Positions 35,882 to 45,452 of a stretch of 64,000 nt of DNA are shown here, in pieces (the stretch's first letter is position 1; each line of letters starts with the position of its first letter). The notes beneath the pieces were generated by a model. That model saw only the letters and a program-made list of their open reading frames with translations, was not told the DNA's origin and did no database searches. The stretch is from Thermoplasmatota archaeon. GTDB lineage: Archaea > Thermoplasmatota > E2 > UBA202 > JdFR-43. The stretch is taken from positions 17,253-81,252 of the forward strand of contig JAPDJT010000028.1 in assembly GCA_029258955.1 (NCBI GenBank). Direction: 5' to 3'. A program made the position numbers and the translations under genes.

Positions 35882-37807
35882 ATGAAAATTTCATTTAATC
35901 TACTAAAGTTGAAGGAAATGGAATTGGATTTAGCAATTGCAATTTTGGGAATATTTGCAGGAATCTCATTTCTATTTGAATCAATTATATGTGGCAACAA
36001 TCATTTTCACTATTTTGTAGTATTATTCTTCCCTTCTTTGTTATACGTATTTTTTGGAAAAAGAGCAACACACAAAATTCCCGATCTTTCCTTTAGCAAA
36101 AATTTTATTTTAGCATGGATTGCTATTTTTTTAATATTGATATTTTTAATAATTTGGATTTCACATACAAATTTATACTATAAGCCCCCAATATACTTTT
36201 TTTTATGTTCTTTTGCAACCCTTCCTATTATACTGCACATATTCGGTTGCAATACTAAAAAAATTGATCATCTGTGGATTATTTTATTTGAGATAATAAT
36301 TCTTTCCGTAGTGGTAAGATATTCCTTTTATTATGATTCTGCGGGAATTTATGGTCAAGATCCTTGGTGGCATACACAATGGATAAAAGAAACCTTTGAA
36401 CAGGGACATCTTACCCCAGGCAAATACTTAAGAAATACTTACTATAATTTCCCAATATACCACTTGCTAAATGGAATCACAAGCAAACTTTCCACGTTAT
36501 CTATACATGATGGCCTTTTTGTTTCAACAGGAATAATAGGAAACTGTGTTGTGCCAATTCTTTTTGTTTTTTTGATTGTTAGAAAAATTTTTGGAACAAA
36601 AATTGCATTATTTTCTACAATGATATATAACCTCTCACGTTATCAGATAGAACACGGCATTTCAATAACCCCTATGACATTAGGTACAGGGCTGTTTGTC
36701 ATTGTCTTGTACCTTGCTTTTTCCCTACATAATATAAAGAAACCGTTTAATATTCTTCTTTTGGGATTTTTCTCAATAATCGTGGTGATGGTGCATCCAT
36801 TGACAACTTTAATAACTCTTGTTACCGTAACCATGATCATTCTAGTGGATAGTTTTTATAATAATAAAATAAATAAAATAAAAAAAAGCAAAATTCTGTT
36901 TATGATAATTTTTATTACAATCCTTGCAATCTTTACAATATTCGTGTGGTCTAGAAAGGGACCCCATCCCACATCATTCTTGGAAAGTATGGTTATACCT
37001 CGCTTAAATATGATTTTTTCCCACTTTAAGAGCAATATAATAAAAAATACATCCCCGCATTTTATAACATATACAAGCTATCTTCTGTTAGCATCCAACC
37101 TATTGTTATTATTATTTTTTGCTTTTTTTGCAACTTTTTATTGCATTAGTAAAAAGGAGAGAGATAAAGAAAAATTGCTTATGATATTAATGTTGATAGT
37201 TCTTAGTAGTGCCATGACGATTTCTAATATCTTTTCTTGGCCATTACTTCCATGGAGATGGTATATTTATATTTTTATTCCATTATCACCATTAGGAACC
37301 GTAGGATTGTTGAAATTAAGCGCTATTACAAATAAAAGTTTTATTAGATCGTCTATAATAGCAATAGGCATTGTATTAGTGGTCCTTTTTGCTCAGATAG
37401 GATTAAGTGTTAACAAACATTCCCCCCTCTTTTATGCAGGTTATTCTTCTAGAAGGGCTGCGTGGATGGACTCAGAAATAGTTGCAGCCAAAACATTATA
37501 TAAGATGTCGTGCGGCAATATTATAACTGATAGGTATTACGGAAACATCATTCCCTATATAATAAACCAAAGTAATTATCTTGAAATGTGCTCTAAAGAA
37601 AATAATATATTTATCTGGAGGAACTACTTTCCAACTCATCCAGAATGGAATAAAAAGTATATAGATGCGGTTCATTTAGGAAAGAGACACTCTCACGTGA
37701 CGCTACCTACTTGTATTTATGATTTCATGAAAAAAAACGATATAATAATGGATCCTGTAATATATTCAAATGGAGATATATGCGCTTTCATCAGGGTTAA
37801 AAAATGA
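35882..37807 (+). CDS. Multi-spanning membrane protein, GT-C-like
   Basis: 641 residues with roughly 12 transmembrane helices and a C-terminal extramembrane part. After the early helices comes YYDSAGIYGQDPWWHTQWIKETF, whose acidic-aromatic D-P-W-W-H loop resembles the first external loop of GT-C glycosyltransferases and oligosaccharyltransferases, where an Asp binds metal. A second loop has NTYYNFPIYHLLNGI. It overlaps the flippase gene by 4 nt. Likely transfers a sugar or glycan from lipid carrier outside the membrane; it lacks an obvious WWDxG motif, so it is not a clear AglB. Confidence 0.65.
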   Translation: MKISFNLLKLKEMELDLAIAILGIFAGISFLFESIICGNNHFHYFVVLFFPSLLYVFFGKRATHKIPDLSFSKNFILAWIAIFLILIFLIIWISHTNLYYKPPIYFFLCSFATLPIILHIFGCNTKKIDHLWIILFEIIILSVVVRYSFYYDSAGIYGQDPWWHTQWIKETFEQGHLTPGKYLRNTYYNFPIYHLLNGITSKLSTLSIHDGLFVSTGIIGNCVVPILFVFLIVRKIFGTKIALFSTMIYNLSRYQIEHGISITPMTLGTGLFVIVLYLAFSLHNIKKPFNILLLGFFSIIVVMVHPLTTLITLVTVTMIILVDSFYNNKINKIKKSKILFMIIFITILAIFTIFVWSRKGPHPTSFLESMVIPRLNMIFSHFKSNIIKNTSPHFITYTSYLLLASNLLLLLFFAFFATFYCISKKERDKEKLLMILMLIVLSSAMTISNIFSWPLLPWRWYIYIFIPLSPLGTVGLLKLSAITNKSFIRSSIIAIGIVLVVLFAQIGLSVNKHSPLFYAGYSSRRAAWMDSEIVAAKTLYKMSCGNIITDRYYGNIIPYIINQSNYLEMCSKENNIFIWRNYFPTHPEWNKKYIDAVHLGKRHSHVTLPTCIYDFMKKNDIIMDPVIYSNGDICAFIRVKK

Positions 37808-39261
37808 AATCACAAGATATAAAGAAGTTTGGCTTTGATGTAGGCTGGGTTTTTTTTAGTTCCATCATTACCCTTTTCATAGGATTTATTATTCGTCCAT
37901 TACTTGCCAGATGGCTGGGGCCAGATGGTCTTGGCTTATATTCAGTTATTTTCACAATTTATGTAATATTTCTTATTCCTGCCAATCTTGGACTTTCGCC
38001 CGCAGTTGTAAAGTATGTAGCCCAATACAAAGAGAAAAGAAAAGAAGTATCTAAAATTTCATCTGCTGGCCTTTTAGTCTCTCTTATTTTTGGGACAATC
38101 ACAAGTGTTATCTTGTATTTTTTATCACCTTATATCACAGATTTTTTTGATATGTCAAAGCTTTTGAATCTAATTCCAATATTATGTATAGTTTTTCCGT
38201 TAGCATCTTTTTTTCAGACGGAGCTGGGTATACTAAATGGTTTAAGAGAGATGAGGCATTTTGCTTTTTTAACCATATTCCAGCAAATTTGTATGGCTTT
38301 TTTTATAATAATTTTGGTATCATGCGGATTTGGAGTATGGGGTGCAGTGATTGGAATTGTTTCCTCACCATTATTACCTATTGTAGTTGGATTATTTCTT
38401 CTTAATAAAAACGGAATTCATTGGGACTTTTCAGAATTTCTTTTCTATTCAAAAGAACTCTCATCATTTGGCTGGAAATTGGCTGGGGCAAATGCTGTAA
38501 ATGAATTGAATAACAGATTGGATATCCTTTTGATTGGTTATTTTTTATCGGCAACTGATGTTGGATATTATAGTGTTTCCTTGACACTTGCAAAATTTTT
38601 TTGGTTTATACCGCAGAGCATACAGAAAATAACATATCCTGCTACTGCTGAATATTGGCATAAAGGCAACCATGATGCATTAAATAAAATGATAGATAAG
38701 ACAATGAAATATTGCATGATTATTTTAGTATCAGTTGGGCTGGGAGTGGGTTTTTTTGCAAAAGATATTGTTACAATTCTATTCACAAAAAAATTTATTT
38801 CTGCTGTTTTACCGCTACAGATATTACTTATTGGCACTGTAATAAGAGGCATGATTCAGCCGATAGGTGTATCCCTTTCAGCAATCGGAAGGCCAGATTT
38901 ACCCTTAAAAATATCTACTTTTATTTTGATAACCAATGCATTGATGAACATTATTTTAATACCAAGAATAGGCATTGCCGGAGCAGCGATAGCAACCACC
39001 ATATCATTAACCGCGGGGACTTTTATTAGCTTGTACTTAGTGGTAAAACATTTATCTGTAAAAATTGATATTGGGTGGTATCTAAGAATGTTAGGAGTTG
39101 TTATTTTATCCATAATTCTTTTTAAATTTGGCGTATCTTTTGCAAATCCATACATAATTGGCGGAATAATATTGATTGGCTATATCATAATAACAATCCA
39201 ATTCTTTCTCACAAGAAAAGATAAAGATATATTTATTCATTTATTGATGCCATGGAGGTAA
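37804..39261 (+). CDS. Flippase, polysaccharide export (Wzx/MATE-like) family
   Basis: The 485-residue protein has about 14 hydrophobic helices. The N-terminal FGFDVGWVFFSSIITLFIGF and RPLLARWLGPDGLGLYSV segment is characteristic of oligosaccharide flippases, and GLSPAVVKYVAQYKEK follows. It would move the lipid-linked glycan across the membrane. It overlaps the upstream GT-C-like gene by 4 nt and is followed 5 bp later by the AsnB-like gene. Confidence 0.9.
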   Translation: MKSQDIKKFGFDVGWVFFSSIITLFIGFIIRPLLARWLGPDGLGLYSVIFTIYVIFLIPANLGLSPAVVKYVAQYKEKRKEVSKISSAGLLVSLIFGTITSVILYFLSPYITDFFDMSKLLNLIPILCIVFPLASFFQTELGILNGLREMRHFAFLTIFQQICMAFFIIILVSCGFGVWGAVIGIVSSPLLPIVVGLFLLNKNGIHWDFSEFLFYSKELSSFGWKLAGANAVNELNNRLDILLIGYFLSATDVGYYSVSLTLAKFFWFIPQSIQKITYPATAEYWHKGNHDALNKMIDKTMKYCMIILVSVGLGVGFFAKDIVTILFTKKFISAVLPLQILLIGTVIRGMIQPIGVSLSAIGRPDLPLKISTFILITNALMNIILIPRIGIAGAAIATTISLTAGTFISLYLVVKHLSVKIDIGWYLRMLGVVILSIILFKFGVSFANPYIIGGIILIGYIIITIQFFLTRKDKDIFIHLLMPWR

Positions 39262-39265
39262 ATTT

Positions 39266-41017
39266 ATGCCAGGAGTATGGGGAATAATTTCAGAGAGAGG
39301 AATAGAGCAAGGAATTGACCTATCAAAATACTTTCATATGGAGAATGGTGGTACTTATCTTATAAACTCGGCAGAGTATCGGAATGCCTGTATGGGGCGA
39401 TTTTCGGTGAAAAAATTTCAAAAAGATAAAATATTTAAGGAAACTAATCACAAATTGATTTGTACTGATGGAATAATTTTAAACTCAAAAAGTTTTTTAC
39501 GTAAGTATAATATAACAGAACTTGATGAACTTATCTTGAATTTATATAGTCAATATGGATGGAAATTTGTTAAAAAACTGAGAGGGAATTTTTGTGGTTT
39601 TGTATTGTCTAAAAACAAATTAATAGTTTTTACAGACCATCTTGCTTCCAAACCCATTTACTACTTCTATGATAAGAATTCGAATACATTAATTTTTGCA
39701 TCAGAATTAAAAGCTGTTGCTGAGGGAATGAAAAAACTCGGGTTTACACCACATCTTGATATTGAGGGTGCTTATTATCTACTAACATTTGGGCATATGC
39801 TTGGAGATACAACGCTAATTCAGGAGGTCAAAAAAATTCCACCGGGAAATGTTTTGATATACGAAAATGGAAAAATCTCACTAAAGAAATATTACAAGTT
39901 ATCAAGCGAACCTTATATAAAAGGGAGTGAAAATGAAATAATTAAAGAATTGGATAAAAGATTTAAAAAGGCGATTAAAGCAGAATATGAAAAAGATTTG
40001 GAATATGGATATTCGCATATTGTTACATTAAGTGGTGGACTCGATTCAAGAATGAATGTTGCCTATGCCAAAAAATTGGGTTTTAATGATATTACTTGCA
40101 TCACTTTTTCTGAGAGTGATTATCTCGACGAAAAAATTGCTAAAAAAATCTGTCGAGATAACCATTTTGAATTCATTTTTTATGCCTTGGATAATGGAAA
40201 CTATTTGATAAAACATATAGATGAAATCGTTAGTTCTAATGATGGTTTAGTTTTATATAGTGGTTCCGCTCACATGTACAATTGCTTGAAAAAGCTCAGC
40301 CTTCGAAATTTTGGGCTTATTCACACTGGACAAATAGGAGATTTGATAATGGGCTCTTATTTAAAAGGCAAAAAACACCATCCAGTTGATAGCCAAGTAT
40401 TAAATAAAGTAGCTTATTCTAACAAATTGATGAACAAATTTAAGAATCAGATAGATAAAAATTGCTTTTATTTTAACTATGAAAACGATGAACTATTTGC
40501 TTTTTATGAAAGATGCATCAACGGGGTTTTTAATGGCTACAGAATGATTGAACAATTTACAGAGTTTTCATCACCATTTTTATATGTAGATTTTCTTGAT
40601 TATGCTATGAAAATTCACCCCAAATATAGGTATAGAGAGAGAGTATATCTTAAATGGATTAACAAATGCATACCTGAATTCTCAAAATATAAATGGGAAA
40701 AATATAACTTGGCACCTCACTATCCGTTATTTCTTATGAATGTTTTTAACATATTTAGATTTGCTATGAAAAAGTTTTCTGCCAAAGTAGGTATAAATCA
40801 AAGACACAGCAGTATGAATCCTACAGAGTATTGGTGGAAAACAAACAAATTATTAAGGAAAAAGATCAACGCCATTTTTGAAGAAAACATTAAGGTTCTA
40901 AAAAATCAACCCACTTTATTTGAGGATAGCTATTACCTTTTCAATAAGGGTTCATTCATGGAAAAAACACAGGTGATAACTCTTCTTAAAGCAATAAAGT
41001 TACTTCATCTTAGCTAG
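39266..41017 (+). CDS. Asparagine synthase-like amidotransferase lacking the glutaminase Cys
   Basis: 583 residues: an N-terminal Ntn-type glutamine amidotransferase domain and a C-terminal ATP-dependent synthetase domain with the PP-loop LSGGLDSRMN (~residue 255). Asparagine synthase B needs Cys right after Met as nucleophile; here the protein begins MPGVWGIIS, so Pro replaces it and glutaminase activity is probably lost. It may use free ammonia or a partner. Genes of this type in polysaccharide loci amidate uronic acids, which fits the uronic-acid cassette nearby. An SD-like GGAGGT lies just upstream. Confidence 0.78.
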   Translation: MPGVWGIISERGIEQGIDLSKYFHMENGGTYLINSAEYRNACMGRFSVKKFQKDKIFKETNHKLICTDGIILNSKSFLRKYNITELDELILNLYSQYGWKFVKKLRGNFCGFVLSKNKLIVFTDHLASKPIYYFYDKNSNTLIFASELKAVAEGMKKLGFTPHLDIEGAYYLLTFGHMLGDTTLIQEVKKIPPGNVLIYENGKISLKKYYKLSSEPYIKGSENEIIKELDKRFKKAIKAEYEKDLEYGYSHIVTLSGGLDSRMNVAYAKKLGFNDITCITFSESDYLDEKIAKKICRDNHFEFIFYALDNGNYLIKHIDEIVSSNDGLVLYSGSAHMYNCLKKLSLRNFGLIHTGQIGDLIMGSYLKGKKHHPVDSQVLNKVAYSNKLMNKFKNQIDKNCFYFNYENDELFAFYERCINGVFNGYRMIEQFTEFSSPFLYVDFLDYAMKIHPKYRYRERVYLKWINKCIPEFSKYKWEKYNLAPHYPLFLMNVFNIFRFAMKKFSAKVGINQRHSSMNPTEYWWKTNKLLRKKINAIFEENIKVLKNQPTLFEDSYYLFNKGSFMEKTQVITLLKAIKLLHLS

Positions 41018-41048
41018 CAATTAGTGGCTAAGAGTAGATTGTTTTATA

Positions 41049-41453
41049 TCACTTTATTTTCTTTATAACTTTTGCAGGTACACCAACTGCAACCACATTT
41101 GGAGGGATATCACGGTTTACAAAACTGCAAGCTCCCACTATAGAATTTTCTCCAATTGTAACGCCGGGCATTATCACAGAGTGTGCGCCAATTTTTGCAT
41201 TTTTTTTAATCACAACCTTTCCTTTTTTGTTATCTATTGTAGAATGGGAATATATGGAGCAATGTGAACCTATTTGAACATTATCTTCTATTTCAACACC
41301 ATATCTTGCATTTATATACGTAAAAGCGCCTATATCCACATATTTTCCTAGTTTTAGGTTTTCATGATATTGGCACATCCAGTTCCATTTTGTCATGTTT
41401 CTTTCATCAAATGTAGGCGGCTGCCAGTTTTTAAATCTTTTATTTCCTTTCAT
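41049..41453 (-). CDS. Hexapeptide-repeat (left-handed beta-helix) acetyltransferase
   Basis: 134 residues with about five hexapeptide coils (YVDIGAFTYINARYGVEI, IGSHCSIYSHSTI, KIGAHSVIMPGVTIGE, NSIVGACSFV) and the usual ending VGVPAKVIKKIK. Likely transfers acetyl groups to an amino sugar. ATG 41453 has GGAGGAT a few bases upstream, inside the end of the SDR gene; an upstream in-frame start was rejected. Last gene of the minus-strand operon GT4-DegT-SDR-acetyltransferase. Confidence 0.85.
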   Translation of the reverse strand: MKGNKRFKNWQPPTFDERNMTKWNWMCQYHENLKLGKYVDIGAFTYINARYGVEIEDNVQIGSHCSIYSHSTIDNKKGKVVIKKNAKIGAHSVIMPGVTIGENSIVGACSFVNRDIPPNVVAVGVPAKVIKKIK

Positions 41454-41454
41454 T

Positions 41455-42432
41455 TTATCCTCCTTTATGGTTATAATACTTATCATTATTAGGATCCTTG
41501 ATTATGCCACTTTCTATTGCATCTTTTATTTCAATCACTCCATCCTTTACTGTCTTCTCATTTTTAAATCCAAGTGTATCCTCAATTTTTTTGAAAGAGA
41601 CATGATATGATCTTTTATCCTTAATTTGTTTAACGATTTCAACATTTGTGTCAGATATTATCTCCTTTATGATATTTCCTATTTCTTTCATACGATAATT
41701 TTCTTTTGTCGCACCTACATTAAAAATTTCTCCTTTCACCATGTTATCGTCTGCTTCCAATACCATCTTTATAGCTCTCGAAATATCATATACATGAACA
41801 AAAGGACGCCATTGCTCACCACCAAAAATTTTTATTTCTTTATCTTGCAATGCTTTTTTAGTTAGATAATTTATAACCAGATCGAATCTCATTCTTGGAG
41901 AAAGCCCATAAGCTGTTCCGAATCTTAGTATGGTCAGTGATGGTTTTTTATCCAGTAAAGCAAGTAACTCTTTTTCTGCATCTATCTTGGTTTCCGCATA
42001 TAAAGAGATTGGATTGGTAGGAGAGTTTTCATCTATCATTTTATCTCCACTTGCTCCATATACACTACAAGTGGAAGCAAATATAAACTTCTTAATCTCA
42101 TTATCTCTTGCTAACCTTGCCAATCTTATTGTAGAAAGAAAATTTGTTTCTACTGCTGCATCTCCTTGCACACTACATGCTGGATCCCCAACTATCGCTG
42201 CTAAATGCACAATATAATCTACGCCCTTAACCCCTTTTTTTAAATCATCCATCTTTCTTATATCTCCAATTATAACTTCCATATTGGGATGATTTATTAT
42301 TTCTGCTATTGGCTCTATTCCAAAAGTAAATTTATCTAAAACCCTGACTCTATAGCCATTTTCTAATAACATTCTTATAAGTACAGAGCCAATATATCCT
42401 CCTCCACCTGTAACTAATATTTTTTCTTTCAT
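41455..42432 (-). CDS. NAD-dependent sugar epimerase/dehydratase (extended SDR)
   Basis: 325 residues with the Rossmann motif LVTGGGGYIGSVLIRMLL, the active-site Ser/Thr segment FIFASTCSVYGASG and the YxxxK motif SLYAETKIDAEK. The pattern fits UDP- or dTDP-hexose epimerases and related dehydratases; the exact reaction cannot be read. Its ATG overlaps the upstream aminotransferase stop codon (ATGA). With the aminotransferase and acetyltransferase around it, it probably makes a second acetamido sugar. Confidence 0.85.
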   Translation of the reverse strand: MKEKILVTGGGGYIGSVLIRMLLENGYRVRVLDKFTFGIEPIAEIINHPNMEVIIGDIRKMDDLKKGVKGVDYIVHLAAIVGDPACSVQGDAAVETNFLSTIRLARLARDNEIKKFIFASTCSVYGASGDKMIDENSPTNPISLYAETKIDAEKELLALLDKKPSLTILRFGTAYGLSPRMRFDLVINYLTKKALQDKEIKIFGGEQWRPFVHVYDISRAIKMVLEADDNMVKGEIFNVGATKENYRMKEIGNIIKEIISDTNVEIVKQIKDKRSYHVSFKKIEDTLGFKNEKTVKDGVIEIKDAIESGIIKDPNNDKYYNHKGG

Positions 42433-43562
42433 TTTCTTTCCTCCATAAATTGGCTTATATTATTCACAATATATTTTATTTCTTCTTTCTTTAATGTAGG
42501 GTACATTGGTAATGTTAAAACCTTTTTAGATATTTCCTCTGTGATTGGCAAATCCCCTTCTTTAAATCCAAATTTCTCTCTATAAAATTTGGTTAGATGA
42601 ACAGGATCAAAATATATTTTTGTGGATATCCCACGTTTTAATAAATATTCTCTCAATTTATCCCTCAAACTCTTTTCTACTTGGACGGTATACATTTGGT
42701 AGACATGATAAAAATTATCTGGAGGTATAGGTGGTTCTATTCCATCTACGTTTTTGAGAAGTAAAGTATAGTAAGCAGCATTTTTCCTTCTCATCTCTAC
42801 CATTTTATCTATTTTCTTTATTTGAGAAATACCAAGGGCTGCTACCATAGTTGGCATTCGAAAGTTATAGCCAAGCATGATATAATCTACTTGTCCAGAT
42901 GAAGTGAAATAATTGGCTGTTTCCAATCTTCCATGAGAGCATATCAATCTCAATTTTTCATATATTTGTTTTGAATCTGTAACAATAATACCACCTTCCC
43001 CAGTAGTTATAACTTTATTCTGGCAAAAGCTGAACATTGCTGCATCTCCAAATGAACCAACCATTTCATTCCCAATTTTTGCCCCAAAAGATTCTGCAGC
43101 GTCTTCGATAAGCAATATCTTATTATCTTCTGCAATTTCTTTTAATTCTTTTATATTTTTGCAAGGACAACCTCCATAATGAATTGGCATAATCACTTTT
43201 GTTTTTTTGGTGATTTTCTCCTTAACATCCTCCGAATCCAAACCATATGTTTCATCTTCAATTTCCGCAAAAACTGGTTTTGCTCCAACAAATAAAGGGG
43301 CATTCGCAGTGGAAATAAAGGTAAAGGAAGGAACAATCACTTCATCTCCTTCTTGGATTTCGTGAGCAAGTAAAATGGCGTGCAATGCAGATGTCCCTGA
43401 GTTAAAAGCTACAGCATACTTTCTTCCAACATATTCTGCAACCATCTCCTCAAATTTTTTTATCTCAGGCCCTGTAGCCCAATAGCTACCTCTCTTTATA
43501 ACATTTGTAACTGCCTTTACATCTTCATCTTCCCAGTATATCTTAAATAATGGTATTTTCAT
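42429..43562 (-). CDS. Sugar aminotransferase, DegT/DnrJ/EryC1 family
   Basis: 377 residues, PLP-dependent; Lys183 in FCQNKVITTGEGG is the PLP lysine. Other family segments: RGSYWATGPEIKKFE, FNSGTSALHAIL, SFTFISTANAPLFVGAKPVFAEI and LIEDAAESFGA. ATG 43562 was chosen because AAAGGTGAAT from the preceding gene lies just upstream. It overlaps the SDR gene by 4 nt. It is clearly a different copy from the WbpE-like protein at 31834, with its own partner enzymes. Confidence 0.87.
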   Translation of the reverse strand: MKIPLFKIYWEDEDVKAVTNVIKRGSYWATGPEIKKFEEMVAEYVGRKYAVAFNSGTSALHAILLAHEIQEGDEVIVPSFTFISTANAPLFVGAKPVFAEIEDETYGLDSEDVKEKITKKTKVIMPIHYGGCPCKNIKELKEIAEDNKILLIEDAAESFGAKIGNEMVGSFGDAAMFSFCQNKVITTGEGGIIVTDSKQIYEKLRLICSHGRLETANYFTSSGQVDYIMLGYNFRMPTMVAALGISQIKKIDKMVEMRRKNAAYYTLLLKNVDGIEPPIPPDNFYHVYQMYTVQVEKSLRDKLREYLLKRGISTKIYFDPVHLTKFYREKFGFKEGDLPITEEISKKVLTLPMYPTLKKEEIKYIVNNISQFMEERK

Positions 43563-43563
43563 T

Positions 43564-44697
43564 TTATTCACCTTTCCCAACTAACTTTTCATATAATTCT
43601 TCCATTTTTATAACATTTTTTTCCCAATTTTCATATTCTTCAATAATTTTTCTATTTATCTTATAAAATTCTTCTTTGAGCTTTGGTAGATGGTCTATCG
43701 CATATAGTATTTTTTTAGCTAATTCTTGAGGATCGTTTAAGCTAACGAAAAATGCATTTTTTCCATCCTCCAAATATTGTTTATAAGCTTCGATATTGCT
43801 CACGATTGGGATAGTACCACATGCCATTCCTTCCATTACGCTACTTGCAAATTGATCTGTTGATGGAATAGAAATCATGATATCAGAAAGATTGAGATAT
43901 ACTGCCATTTCACGTGGAGATATAAGTTTTGGTATAATTTTAAGATTTTTATTGACCCCTAAATTTTTAGCCAATCTTATTAATTTTTCTTCGAATTCTT
44001 CTGTTCCATATCCTCTAATAAATATAAATACTGCATTTGGATAATTTTTTATTACATATGGCATGGATTCTACGATCAAATGAATATTATATTTTGGAGA
44101 TAAAGCTCTATTACTAATGATGACTGGTGCATCGTACGGTATATCCAATTCTTCTCTAAGTTTTTTTACCTCCTTTTCATATCCTCGATGAAAAATTTTA
44201 AGATCGATTCCCCATGGGATTCTAATTATTTTCTCTTCTGATATTTTAAATTCTTTAACCAAATAACCCTTCATGAATTTAGCAGTTGCAGTAACTATAT
44301 CTGCCTTTTTTAGAGCATATTTTACCATCATCTTTACAAAATATGATTTCTTAGGTGCCACTAAAACATCACTGCCCCAAACAGAAAGAACAAGAGGATG
44401 AAATTTCGTTAAAGCAGCGTGGAACCCGTAGGTTGCAATGTAATGAGCATGAACAATATCTGGCTTTATTTTTTTTATTATCTTCCTAACTTGAAATATT
44501 TCGAATGGCAGATTTGCCATAAAAGATAGAATTCTTATTTGGGAATATCTTTTGAGTAAATGCAATTTCACATTTTCAATATCACCGTCAAAAGGTCTGG
44601 GTGATATAAGATGCACTTCATGCCCTTTATCTGCAAAGTATTTTACCCATCTTTGAGTATGAATGGAACTAGCATTTGCAAGATAACATATCTTCAT
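43564..44697 (-). CDS. Family 4 glycosyltransferase
   Basis: 377-residue GT-B enzyme with N-terminal KICYLANASSIHTQRWVKYFADKGHEVHLI, HAHYIATYGFHAAL, and donor-site ISIPSTDQFASSVMEGMACGTIPIVSN with the paired glutamates. Start ATG 44697 has GGAGGAAAT upstream. One base separates it from the aminotransferase ATG. It is the first intact gene downstream of a decayed epimerase on the same strand. Confidence 0.87.
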   Translation of the reverse strand: MKICYLANASSIHTQRWVKYFADKGHEVHLISPRPFDGDIENVKLHLLKRYSQIRILSFMANLPFEIFQVRKIIKKIKPDIVHAHYIATYGFHAALTKFHPLVLSVWGSDVLVAPKKSYFVKMMVKYALKKADIVTATAKFMKGYLVKEFKISEEKIIRIPWGIDLKIFHRGYEKEVKKLREELDIPYDAPVIISNRALSPKYNIHLIVESMPYVIKNYPNAVFIFIRGYGTEEFEEKLIRLAKNLGVNKNLKIIPKLISPREMAVYLNLSDIMISIPSTDQFASSVMEGMACGTIPIVSNIEAYKQYLEDGKNAFFVSLNDPQELAKKILYAIDHLPKLKEEFYKINRKIIEEYENWEKNVIKMEELYEKLVGKGE

Positions 44698-44716
44698 TTT
44701 ATTTCCTCCGTTTCTT

Positions 44717-45344
44717 TTATACCTTTTTCCATGAATAATTTGGCTGGAAACCCATTTTTTCTTTTGCTTTTGAAATATCCGCGAGACTATGTCTTATATC
44801 TCCTTTTCTTGCTTTTTCATAAATTGGCTTTAGTTTTTTCCTCATTATTTTTCATAATTAAATTAGCTAATTCATTTATACTAATTTGCTTTCCGCTTGC
44901 TATGTTAAACACGCCAGTTACATTTTTTTCTGCCTTTACTACATCTTTTACATAAATAAAATCTCTTGTTTGTTTCCCATCTCCATAAATAATAGGTGGT
45001 TTATTCTCTTTGATTCTTTTAATGAATTTAGGAATGACTGCTGCATATGGTGATGAAGCATTAACAAGAGATGGATTTTCGATACTTTTCGGCACAGAAG
45101 GAATAGCTGCTTGATCAAAAACATAATCTACATTTTCAAATAATTTTTTTAAAAGCATCGAATCCCTCACATTCCCTTTTATGAAAGAAACATTATCTAG
45201 CTCCAATAAATGCTGTACATTCTCTATTTTACCAGTTGAAAGATTATCAATAATTATTACCTCATTATTTTTTGCTAATTCTTCTGCCAAATGGAAGCCA
45301 ATAAAACCTGCTCCTCCTGTAACAACTACTCTCTTATTTTTCAC
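44717..45344 (-). pseudogene. galE: Decayed UDP-glucose 4-epimerase-like SDR gene
   Basis: Reads from GTG 45344 as VVVTGGAGFIGFHLAEELA to FDQAAIPSVPKSIENPSLVNASSPYAAVIPKFI. The catalytic region with the YxxxK motif (~90 residues between NPxL and SPYAAVIPKF in intact relatives) is missing in frame, and a smaller gap follows KDVV. The frame stops at 44817, but the correct C-terminus ([20 protein letters not shown]) continues in another frame to a stop at 44717. So there are two deletions and a frameshift. A TATA-like TTATATACC ~25 nt upstream survives and may still drive the operon below. Confidence 0.85.
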
Positions 45345-45452
45345 ACAAAAAGAAAAATGAAAGGTATATAATTATTCTGGAAAGAAATGGAGCTATGATG
45401 GTATACTACCGAAGCCAAGGGAGTTCTGCCAATAAAGCCAACTTTTTCATTT

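Noticed and set aside
35882..37807. Oligosaccharyltransferase AglB.
   Set aside because: No WWDxG catalytic motif was found; only a GT-C-like loop is visible, so the broader call was kept.
41395..41610. Small plus-strand frame opposite the acetyltransferase/SDR junction.
   Set aside because: Antisense to two well-supported genes; hydrophobic composition is a by-product of AT-rich coding sequence.
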